Assembly: GCF_963676685.1 (NCBI RefSeq)
Contig: NC_092356.1
Coordinates: 41,317,601 to 41,381,600 of the forward strand
Reading direction: 5' to 3'
Source of the DNA: Mytilus edulis
Taxonomy: Eukaryota; Mollusca; Bivalvia; Mytilida; Mytilidae
Length of the DNA stretch: 64,000 bases
A model generated the notes under the pieces. The model saw only the letters and a program-made list of their open reading frames with translations. It made no database searches and was not told the origin of the DNA. Each line of letters begins with the position of its first letter. Positions within the stretch are counted from its first letter, which is position 1. Below, in pieces: positions 26,201-36,120 of the stretch. The position numbers were made by a program, and so were the translations under genes.

Positions 26201-29200
26201 TCTCTATTACTGAATGCCACATATTTCAGGGAAACAGCAAGACAGCAACAGCCTACCTTTTTTTTTTTTTTTTTTCAGATTATGCAAATTAAGACTTAAC
26301 ATAATCCAGTTAGCATCAATCTTGAAAAATTTACTGAATAAAAAACAAAAACATATTTTCAATCAATCTTTCATTTGTACCTTATAGCATGTATAACAAG
26401 AGACTCAGAGAAACCAGAAATGCTTGTCTGGCATCAATTTATCCCTTCATTCAAGACAAGATTACATCGTACATAAATAACTTCATATCACTCTTTTCCA
26501 TTAATTTCCAAAAATTCAAATATTTGGCCTCCTTTCAAAAACATTTTAAATTTGACGATTCAGTAAAGATATTGAGTCTGATGACCATGGTTTCAATTGG
26601 ATGTAAAATACCAATCCATAATATCACCAACAATTCTAATATTTTTTCAGGAAATCATATACAGTCAAACCTGAGTAAACCGGACCCTGAATAAATTGGA
26701 TTCCTGTTCATTCCAGCCGAAAATTATAGTCCCATTTTTTATTCTTCAAAATCTTTGTTAAAATACCCTTTGTAAACCGGACCCTGTGTACTCCGAATTC
26801 CAGTCTTATGATGCAGTCCTAATACTCTTTATCAAATCAATTATATATATTACCTGTCAAAACCAGTGTCTAATTAATGACAAGTGATCGATATGCAATC
26901 AAAACATATTTGTTTATACAATATGGCTTTTCAAGGTAATCAATTAGCCAGGTGTTTAACTGTGAACTTACAATCGTACAGTAGTCTTAGATAGTAGTGA
27001 ACTGTATTATTCATTATAATGTGTCAATTAAACAAAAAGACACGCCGAATATACATTTTTGTATCTCGGATTGAACTTATTTTGTAACTTGGATACAAAA
27101 AAATCAAAATCGCGGAATAAGAAATTTATATCGTGTTTTGGAAATCCTTGCTACCCTGTTGTGAACCCCTTAACCAATGACCCTGATAATGAAGAACACC
27201 TGGATGATAACAATCAATATGTATTGAACACTGTACAACAATATTTCGATAGTTTCAAGTTACGGATCATGGAAGTAAATAGAAAATCTTGTATCACAAT
27301 CCAAACCAAGCGAGTATTATGATGCAAATGGAAACAATGAAAAACGAAGTGAAAGTGAAATTGACAAGTCAGAGACTGATGCTACTGAGGTCTATTTGAT
27401 ATACAATGACATACGAGGAAATGTAACACACGGTGGAATTATTTTTTTTTAAATTCGAGGAACAACCAGTTTCTTATATAAATTAAAATACTATAACCAA
27501 TGAATATGAAGATTCAAAACAACGATTATATGTTATTTCGTTGTTGTGTTTTGTATTTGAATTTATCAGTTTATAATTTACAATCTGACAGAACTTTTAC
27601 ATGCAATATGTCGGACGTCTGAATTCATTTACTTCCGGTCAAAACGGAAACCTGAATATACTGACTCACTGTCCAAACCATCCCTTTTTTATAGTCCCAT
27701 AGCTGGCGGGTTTATACAGGTTTTACTGTAGTTACCAAAAAATAATTACACATAAATGTACATGATGTATGTGCAATTCCTTGGTCACTGCTTATAATTT
27801 TATCAAAATACAAAAATATTAGAGTAGACTAACTGTTAATTACCCTGTATATATTCCTCTCACACCTTCCTGTCTCAAAATAGTTACTAGTGCATCACCA
27901 GTATTTTTGTATTGTTTAGTTTTACCCATTTCCCCTGCAAATCATAAATAAAAGTTTTAAAATATGTGATTTTTCTTACTTAAAACCAAGCTTTTTAAAA
28001 TAGTGTTGACTTGCATAAAAATTCAACCATCACTAATTTAGGGGTAAGATTAAAGATATGTCTCATACAATAAAATTTTCAAATTGAAAATGAGTGTGGA
28101 GTGCCAAGTGATATAAATATTGGATTTTAAACCTCCTATTTGATATTTTTTTAAAGTTTAAATATCTCAATTTGAGGCAATATTATATCTGACTCAGTCC
28201 AGTGATTTCTGAAATTGATGGCTTTAAAAATATCCCTACCTTAAAAACAATATGGACAATAAGATTTTTTTTCATTTTATATGCAAATTTTTGTTTGTTT
28301 TGTTCTATTTATATGTCAGCATACCCTTAATATCAGAAATTTCATTAAGAATTTTTCATATGAGTTCAGAGACAAAGTTGACAATCATTTATGAAACCAT
28401 TTTATTCTAATCCTATTATTCTATATATATCTAAACACATTCTGTTTTGAGCATAAATATACTAAATTTCATGAATGTAGTCTCATTTTCACATTTATAG
28501 AATGGAAACTTCTAAAAGTAAAACCTGCTTGAAATATTGTTTATCTTACCACTTAACTGCATTCTGTTTTTCACTAAATCCAATGGTTGTACAAACAATG
28601 TGGCTGCCATCCTGGAAAAAATTTTGTTAAATATGTTAGTACAAATGTATTGTCATAAAACTGAATGAATGTACATGTACAATAATATTTGGACAGTTGG
28701 TTATAAGTAGGTCCATTGTTCTTTCTTTCTGGTTGATTCATAGACAAATTATTTTTTTGCTGACCGTGCAAGGGCTGTATAGCCAGTCAAGGTCGTTAAA
28801 AACTTCCATTTGTTGACAAATTGTTTTAATTCATTGTCATCAAGAATGTAGTGTTGTTTAGCATGTTGTGTTCCTCATCTTTAGATTTTGTTTGACCAGT
28901 TTCATCCCGGTAGTATGAAATTGCCCCTGATCAGTTGGCATGCATCATTTAGTCAAGTTTTATTGATAGCTGTTTCAAATCCAGAGAGGCACTCTTTATC
29001 AAATGTTTTAAGATTATAGTATAAGCATATGCAGAGATATTTTTTTCCATTTTAAAAACTCATGCCCAGCTCTAGCTAGCCCAACTCAAATCACAGTTTG
29101 GGCCAGTTCTGGTCATTCAGAGCTTAGAAACAATTTGTTTATGGCTATAAGGTCTTCTTCGCCCAACAGTTGTATTGTTAACCATTTCATGGTTTGTGTC

Positions 29201-30692
29201 CAGTTCTGGTAATTCAGAGCTTAAAAACGAGTTGTTAAGAGGTATAAGGACTCCGTCCAACAGCTTTAACGTTAACCTTTTCTTAGGGGTAGATCTTTTT
29301 ATCTTGTGGAAAAATTTGCCAAATTGACTGTTTGCAATTGATGATTCTAATCAAGTATCTGTCATCCCATTTCATTTGGCTATGAGGTTATTGATTTGAT
29401 GTTGTATCTTTCTTTATATGAACTGTAATATGACATGTAATATGACATTGAGGCCACAGGCACTTGTCTCAAAAAAAAATTCCTATATACCTATATAGGA
29501 ATTTTTTTTTGAGACAAGTGCCTGTGATTGAGGCAAGGAGCTTATCAACTTTTGGCAAGTTCAAAAATTTTATCTCCACCTGGTGTTTTTCAGAAAAATG
29601 TACATGCAGTTCTTGTAAATAATGTACTTACTTGCTGCCCCATAACTTGATCTTGAAGCCTGCTGTTTGTTTGGTTTTTTTTATGTTTTATTTTTTTGCA
29701 GTTATTTTTATTTTTTATTTAGCCATTTATTTCTTTTGCTTATGCATTACCTTTGCTATAGCTGCATGCAGTCTTTTGTTTGTGCTTAAAGTGTTTAAGT
29801 TTGCATGTGCTACTGTTATATAAATACTATGTGCTACTGTATATGTGCTGATATTAGACATTTGTTTTAATCTATCTTGCTTAGCTTTTATTCTGCATGT
29901 GCTATCTATGTATTAATATATATATGTGATGTCTGTATGTTTGTGTTGTATGTGTATCTGATGTTATTACATGTATGTTTTGTTTATTAATATCAGTCGG
30001 TTAAAGAGCTCTTAAGAGCTCATGTTCATTGTTATTATGTATATATATGCAACCCGACTTTAAATAAAGATTACTTTACTTTACTTTACTTTACTTCTAT
30101 TGAGGATTCTTAATGGTAAAAATGGTATATTTCTGTTTTCTTGCTTTGGAGTCGGCAAGTGTTTTGGTTTTTTGGGGGAGAATATGGCATCAAAAATGTC
30201 AAGCTCTTAAACTTCAGGAACCGTTAACTTATTGCATTTTACACTTATTTTATGATTTATAGCCCAAAAAAGGCCCCCAAAAAATTGAGCTTGCTACGCT
30301 CAGCACAATATGTTATTCTACATCCCACCTGTTATTTTTGTTTGAATATATGTGTTCTTTATTACTAATACTTTATAACATTAACAATAATTTCAAAGGA
30401 AAACAAACATTAAAAAATATAACTGAAAAAAAAATTTAAAAATTCTACATGGGACAAAACAGGGGTTAGGGGGAATCATTTAGGTTCTTCCTCATAGGAC
30501 ATCCAAATGATATTCTGTCAGTATTGACCGCAATCATATGTACCGGTGATCCGGCATTTAAAACGTGATCATTTCTGTATGCAACTTTTATGCTTGTGCA
30601 ATCAGATACCATTAACTTCAGAATAAAACTTACCCTCCTCCACCTCCAAATAAAAACTTCACTCCAGTCGGAATTGTTTCTTTTGATGACAT
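20208..30692 (-). CDS. SLC25A11: Mitochondrial 2-oxoglutarate/malate carrier (SLC25A11-like)
   Basis: Complete gene of ten exons on the minus strand: 30692-30634, 28611-28550, 27934-27844, 26032-25943, 25050-24931, 24579-24489, 24141-24051, 22518-22419, 21338-21287, 20381-20208. Phases join throughout and give 930 bp, 309 residues (human about 314). The three mitochondrial-carrier repeats are visible: PLDLVKNRMQ, PAEVCLIRMTADGR and PTDIAKTRVQNM, the last two nearly as in the human oxoglutarate carrier; also RQATYTTTRLGVY, VVNAAQLASYSQ and GFTPYYFRLGPHTVLTFIFIEQ. The protein exchanges 2-oxoglutarate for malate across the inner mitochondrial membrane in the malate-aspartate shuttle, with six transmembrane helices. 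The start MSSKETIPTGVKFLFGG lies just before the first helix and has no upstream in-frame alternative. The introns carry at least five delimited mobile elements. It is convergent with PARK7. Confidence 0.97.
21365..21590. repeat. Degenerate tandem repeat, about 60-bp unit
   Basis: Three to four units of AACCTGCATAGTATAGAAAA followed by TGAATACAAAGAATAATAT. It lies directly upstream of SLC25A11 exon 9 on the sense strand, in intron 8. Confidence 0.65.
22620..23620. repeat. Repeat-rich part of SLC25A11 intron 7
   Basis: 22637-22760 is GC-rich with CCCCCATTAGGGGGTCTCAT and CTGATCCTGGATCCCACTTA; 22970-23615 is a second segment with repeated AAAATCGGCAAAATT (23360, 23553) and the palindromic CATATGACGGGCG area. 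No exon signals matched. Confidence 0.45.
25411..25917. mobile_element. About 507-bp foldback with about 150-bp arms
   Basis: Left arm ATATATCATCGCTGTTATAC..AAAAACCTTGTATCT, then TTTTATCGATTATTTAG and TGGTTAGAAGAT-type motifs, recurs in reverse complement at 25780-25917 with small indels. It lies 26 bases from SLC25A11 exon 4. Nonautonomous; superfamily not assigned. Confidence 0.7.
26662..27738. mobile_element. pogo/Tigger-like nonautonomous DNA transposon
   Basis: Ends read CAGTCAAACCTGAGTAAACC and, reversed, CAGTAAAACCTGTATAAACC, flanked by TA on both sides, as in the Tc1/mariner superfamily, pogo/Tigger branch. 1077 bp. An 87-codon ORF inside (27059-27322) with an acidic DNEEHLDDNN stretch may be a relic of a transposase C terminus but shows no catalytic motif. 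Confidence 0.65.
28745..29440 (-). repeat. Dispersed repeat in SLC25A11 intron 1
   Basis: CTGACCGTGCAAGGGCTGTA (28760-28779) and CCAGTCAAGG recur reversed at 19290-19325. Two internal units share CCAGTTCTGGTAATTCAGAG-like sequence (about 29103 and 29200). Confidence 0.5.
29455..29526. mobile_element. 72-bp palindromic mini-element with 8-bp target duplication
   Basis: Arms of 35 bp (CACAGGCACTTGTCTC, nine A, TTCCTATATA) are mirror images around a 2-base centre. ATTGAGGC lies directly outside both ends (29447-29454 and 29527-29534), the mark of an 8-bp-duplicating transposase such as hAT. Confidence 0.8.
29640..30105 (+). repeat. 3' end of a LINE with (TTTAC)n tail
   Basis: Ends AATAAAGATTACTTTACTTTACTTTACTTTAC, a short tandem tail after an A-rich signal, as non-LTR retrotransposons of the CR1 type leave. 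The upstream sequence is T-rich without coding frame, so only 3'UTR remains. Confidence 0.5.
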
Positions 30693-30835
30693 TTTGCTGT
30701 TTTGAAATTAACAGCTGAAGCCGTGAAGGTTACTGAAGTCAAAATTTGGTCCGTCCAAGGGATAACCTTGACCTTCCACACGTGTGTTATAAGAGTTGTC
30801 TTCCCAAAAGGGTGGACCTAAATACATGATAAATA
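30693..30835 (-). promoter_or_regulatory. SLC25A11 upstream region with E-box and AAGGTCA half site
   Basis: Immediately upstream of the carrier start codon. The palindrome CACACGTGTG (30777-30786) contains a CACGTG E-box, and the minus strand reads GGAAGGTCAAGGTT beside it, close to an ERR-type nuclear-receptor half site. Both are motif matches only; function is inference. Confidence 0.3.
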
Positions 30836-31184
30836 TCCGAACCCGAGTCCGAAACACATTAAAAAATTATTCAGTATCTTCATTAATCAAACAGCATTGC
30901 CGATTATTAACTAAATGCAGGAATCGTTAACTACATTAAACATTCTAGGTTCAAACAAACAGTAAAGTACATCTAAGACTACTATAACACAGTATATAGT
31001 AGTCTCAGAGTACATGGAATCAGGATAAAGTGTAACCGTGATTTTACAGTAGAAATAATACAAAATTCTTCAACATTAGGAAAACTTCCCTCTATATCGT
31101 TCTCAGTATTCTGCGTGTACAGGAACGTGTCTCTAAAATATTAAAAACAAATCAAATCAAAGTTTTATTTATTGTCGATATATA

Positions 31185-33667
31185 GTGCAAAGGAGGGCCG
31201 CCAGGTTTGTAACCAACAACTACACTGATAAAACACCTGGATGTGTGACAACTATGGTCAAGACACTAGGATGGGAACCACTAGCTAACAGACGAAGCAA
31301 CCATCGACTCGTCATGCTTTACAAGATCCAGCATGAGCTAGTGGACATTGATGCCAGTTCCATCTTGCGTCCAAACGATCGGCGTACTAGAGGCAAACAA
31401 CGCCTATATCAACCACCAGCAAACCAGAGAGTATATAAGAGGGGGGACAAGGGGTTTAGCTGTTATGCTGTTATGAGGCATTTTAATCCTTTGTTATCTG
31501 TTATTCTGAAAATATATTTGCTGTTAGCTGTTATTGTCTTATTCTTTGTTAGCTGTTATTGGGTTTTTAGTTTTTTTGTTATCTGTTATTGTGATAATGT
31601 ATTTGCTGTTAACTGTTATTGAAAATTGGGATGTTAACATTTTTGAGACAGCCAAAATTCGGTAGAAATTGAAGATCATTGGACATTGGAGTCTACCACT
31701 ACTTATATGCTGGTCCCGTATTTGGAGAAGGATTCCATTAACATATACCCATCACAAAAGTGATGTCCAGGACAATTCCATTATATCTTACGATTATCCT
31801 TCGTAAAAGCTTTTGTATTATATGGTACATAGACTCAGCTCTTTTCAAAGCAGAACCAACTACATTGTACAATGAAAGTTCCCACCATGTACTAGGTTCC
31901 GAAGCTGCACATAACTCATTACAATTAAAGATGTATTTCAACTTCAAGCCATATAGTTCCCCTATTGAACTATGTATTCTACTTACTAGTAGACTTGGTA
32001 CAATCAAAAACCTGATAAAAATTTGTTCAAATGAGGCCTTTGAAAATAGTGGAATAAATTACTTTTGGAGTGTCAAAATTGGTCCTACTTGATAAATTGC
32101 ATGCTTATAATTGGTGCTTTTGATTTTTCTACCCAACATACAACTTCGCCTCATAGTCTTATTCAGAAAAATTCACACACCTCATTAAATGGGCATTTAA
32201 AAAAGTCAGAATGCGAATATATATATTCAAACTCTTTTAGGTTATTTTTTAATAGCAACAAAAAAAAGAACTATGTCAACTGGACCTACTTTGATACCAT
32301 AACTGCCCTTGAATTTTTAATAGATATAATTTTTGTCTCTTTGACATATTCCTCATTTCCATTCTCAATTTTATTACACATTATTTAAATTACAAACATG
32401 TGTGAGTTTTGATATTTGTACAAAAATAAATGCTAAAAAAAGTATTACATAACAAATAAACAGCTACGCCATGAGTACATGATACGCCCGTCACCTTTTT
32501 GAAATATTCGATAACTTCTCAATGTCATATCAGATATTTATAAAAATCAGTCAATATATATCATGTATATAAACAATACATCAAAGTTTCATGAGAACTA
32601 CAGAGAACATTTTTGAGTTATTGTCCGAAAACTGGAAAATACCATCTTTTTTAATGAATAAACCCCTTAACTGAATAACATTAAAACGGAAATAAAAAAA
32701 AAAATCGAAAGGGCGCTTACAACAATAGACATAAACTATTCAGCAAAGTTTCATGAGAACTGCTGAAAATGTTTTTGTGTTAATGTCCAAAAACTAGAAA
32801 ATCCCCCCCCCCCCTTTTAATTAATAAAAATCCTTAACACGGAAATGTAAAATCTAAAATTGATAAAAATTGAAAGGGAGCTCATGTCAATAGATATAAA
32901 CAATTCACCAAAATTCCTTGCAAATTTGTGAAAGGATTTTTGAGATATTATCAGAAAACTGGAAAAAACACCATTTTTATTGAATCAAACCCCATTACTC
33001 AGAAACTTAAAATCTAAAATTTACAAAAAAAACAATAGGGAGCTCACGTCAATAGATATAAACAATTTCCAAAAATTTTATGTTGGTTAAAGAATGTTTG
33101 AGTTAATGTCCGACATGTTGATGACGGACGAACAAGAATATACCAAATACATATCTAGATAATTACATAATTCTGAAAACCATGTTCATAGAAAATGGAA
33201 TTCATTACAAAGGATTTTACCCGTAATAAGAAATACTGGATTTGTCAAGGACCCGACTTATTTTAATATTTCATTTACTGTTATCTGTTTTTGTCCATTT
33301 CAATTCCTTGTTATCTGTTATAAGCCAAATCAATTTGCTGTTTTGCTGTTATTGGGACCCCCCTTGCCCCCCCTCATATAAGTACTCATACTTTCCAAGG
33401 ACTATACAAGAGTGGAACCACCTTCCAACAGTTACAACTGAAGCTCTGACAATAGAGGGGTTCCAGAGTGCACTAGCCAACAATAGTGCACCCAAGAGAC
33501 CAACACCATAGACAGCAGCCAAGTGTACATAGTTTTAAATTGTATATATTCGGAACGTTTTATTTGTAAATAGTTACAGGAGAATTGCTGTCTCATTCTC
33601 CGTCTAGTGGACTTGTAACATTCTTTTAAGAATCCAGTCCTAAGCAAGGAAGAAGAAGAAGAAGATA
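31185..33667 (+). pseudogene. CR1/Jockey-type LINE reverse transcriptase tail, split by a DNA transposon
   Basis: The first part (31185-31438) encodes QRRAARFVTNNY..LGWEPL..RRSNHRLVMLYKIQHELV; the second (33382-33511) continues in the same frame with SYFPRTIQEWNHLP and ends with a stop. A 3'UTR with a (GAA)n tail ends at about 33667. The two parts are separated exactly by the element at 31439-33375. The copy is 5'-truncated near 31185, so it was dead on arrival. Confidence 0.85.
31439..33375 (+). mobile_element. 1.9 kb nonautonomous DNA transposon, copy 1 (6-bp target duplication)
   Basis: Termini GAGGGGGGACAAGGGG and CCTTGCCCCCCCTC are inverted copies. ATATAA flanks both sides (31433-31438, 33376-33381). 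Subterminal zones at both ends carry direct repeats of CTGTTATCTGTTATT-like sequence. About 32540-33120 holds four diverged tandem units of roughly 120-150 bp (AATAGATATAAACAATTCAC, TTTTTGAGTTAATGTC). ORFs at 31760-32092 (+) and 31738-32007 (-) overlap the same segment; neither is recognised. Members with 6-bp duplications exist among IS3EU and Dada elements, but the assignment is open. Confidence 0.85.
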
Positions 33668-34645
33668 GTAAAACAAAGTAACACAAGCTCTAGTGAGCTT
33701 TTCAAATCGACATTCATGATAATACATTACACACAAGCAAAATAAAATGCAAACAAACCACACATATTTAAAAGACATACATACATGTACATACATTACA
33801 GCAGGGAATAAAAACATCAAGCACATACATGACATAAGCAAATATAAATATCCTGATCATGCATATAAAATATAAAATCAATGCGAGTTAATTTTAGTCC
33901 AGGGAATGTATAGTTAGATTACTATACAAATCCTTGTTTAAGTATAAAAGCAGCAACAAAACCAAGCTAAGCTCAAATAATAAAGCACTAATTACATGCA
34001 TTATATTGACATGAGCTGCCATTCCAGGTCTGCAATAGATTGGAAAAATTGAGTTAGAGAATTTTCCTGTCTTATGAGGTTTGGCAGCTAATTCCATAAC
34101 TGTGCAGCACTATAATGAAATTTTAGCCCATATCTTGTAGTTTTAACTCTTGTTATTTCAGCTGTATCCTTAAATCTAAAATTATAATGTTAAGTTTTGA
34201 TATTTATTAGGTCATGAAGATAAGTAGGACTTTTCTTGTTTACAATTTTAAATGATTCTATTCCAATGGTTCTAAGTCTGTGAATTTTAAAAGATGGAAC
34301 TTTGGAAGTCAAAAGTAAATTTTCATAGCTGCTTAAAGTCTCCATATGTGAAGCGGAGATCGAGTTCTTTTCTGTATTTTTCAATTTTTTGCGTATTTTT
34401 TTCACTACAGAAATGCCAAATTACCGGCAAATAAAAACTTGGAAGCCGATGAAAGAGTAATAAGCTATTAGACGTCCCAACCTGTTTAGATATTTGCAAA
34501 TACGTTTAAGAATGTTAAGTTGGTTTGAAGCTTTTTTACAAGTTTGTGAAATAGGTTTATCAAACTTTCGTTCAAAGTCTATCGTTACACTGCTGAAGGA
34601 GTTTAACATCTTTATCACATGAAATGTTATTGCTTTCTAAATCAA
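33666..34645 (-). pseudogene. Second LINE reverse transcriptase remnant, opposite strand
   Basis: Minus-strand pieces read VTIDFERKFDKPISQTCKKA, NQLNILKRICKYLNRLGRL (34618-34421), then SYENLLLTSKVPSFKIHRLR, IESFKIVNKKSPTYLHDLI (34405-34190), then AAQLWN-like and PKPHKTG pieces. This is the standard C terminus of a CR1/Jockey-type reverse transcriptase with frameshifts. Its 3' end abuts the (GAA)n tail of the plus-strand LINE at 33667. Confidence 0.8.
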
Positions 34646-34649
34646 AATT

Positions 34650-36120
34650 TTATTTTTTTGTCTTATTCCCGAAACCATTACCTGAATGTCACATTAAGAC
34701 AAATAGGTGGATAGAACCCTTAATTGTCAGGCGACAAACAGTCATGTCTGGCTACTCACTATTAGCGTCAAATTGGGTTTTTTTTAACCGTGATTCGTTA
34801 ACTGAAAATATCCTTATTAAAATGATTACTGCATGTGATGGCTGTCAAAAAGTATACCAAAAATTTCAGAACATTGGAATAATGAGATTGGATTTTTTTA
34901 AACTGTAGTAATACCCCTCCCCCGAAAGATTTGCCACATGGCGTTTTACCCTGTCTGGTATACCCGCATCTGATAATATATACTATGTGCCAATATACAA
35001 ATCTACATGTACAACCTACTGCAATATTACCCTCTGATATACATCCTGCCGATTTTATCCGATACATGAAATATTTGCCGTTGGACGTCAATCAACCAAC
35101 AATCAATCAATCGAAATGTACTCAACATGATTGTCTATACGTATACTTCTTTTCGAGAGAAGGGACGACTATAGCAATTTGATTTCAATTCGATTTCAAT
35201 TTATTTAAAGTTTTTGACAAAAAATAAATACTAGTAATCCCTTTGCTTGATGATTAACAACCCCCCATAATTGTGGGTTTATTTAGGGGAAGGAGTATAA
35301 CTTAAGGTCTGAACTATGGAACAGTTTAGCCTAACCATCATATACACTCATAGTTAAGATGGTTTTTTTAATTAAACCGAATAGAGAAATTGTATTCTTA
35401 TGAATGAATAGGTTACATTTTCAAGTTTTATTTTTATAATATAAGTTTTTTTAGCAGATTACCTCATAGCAATTAATATAACATTTTTTTTTCATATATC
35501 TCGCACCAGTTCACATATCGGTATACTGGGACCTGATAGTTTTCCCGGCAGTGTTGATTATAGAAATAGAAGATGTGGTATGATTGCTAATGAGACAACT
35601 CTCCAGAAGAGACCAAATGACACAGAAATTAACAGCTAAAGGTTACGTTCGGGTCTTCAACAAAGAGTCTATTTGAGAAATATTACAAAAGAGGCAGCAA
35701 AGATGTCGAAAAAAATTATACATATTGAACAGTTATTGAATACAGAAGAAATTGTTACAAAATCTTAAATTGCTACTGACTGTTGGAAGTAAGAAATTTT
35801 ACGTCATCTGGTACCAAATGTATTAGTCCCAGACGTCGCCAGTAAAATTTGGTAAATGGATTATTTTTGGTAAGAAGTCCATAACTTTACACTTTAAGGA
35901 TAACACTTATATCATATATGTAATCGTGTAAGCATCAGAAAGCCTTTCGATTAATAAAAGATAATCCCCCTTCTCCACATGAATGAACTGATCCATTAAG
36001 TATGATATCAGATAACATCGGGATGTGCCAATTGCTGCTGTATGTGAGTCAGCATCCTGATGATAACTTTCTCAGTAATATAGGATTTCATATATTTATT
36101 GTGTGTAATTTTCTAAAGCA
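34650..36120. other. Upstream region of SH3BGRL-like gene
   Basis: 35565-35665 is a copy of the AGATGTGGTATGATTGCTAA / GAGACAACTCTCC dispersed repeat. The rest shows no exon or conserved motif that I can support; it must contain the promoter and 5'UTR. Confidence 0.4.

Noticed and set aside
31738-32007. Minus-strand 89-codon ORF as a transposase
   Set aside because: No DDE or other catalytic motif, and the opposite strand of the same segment is equally open; left as unassigned.
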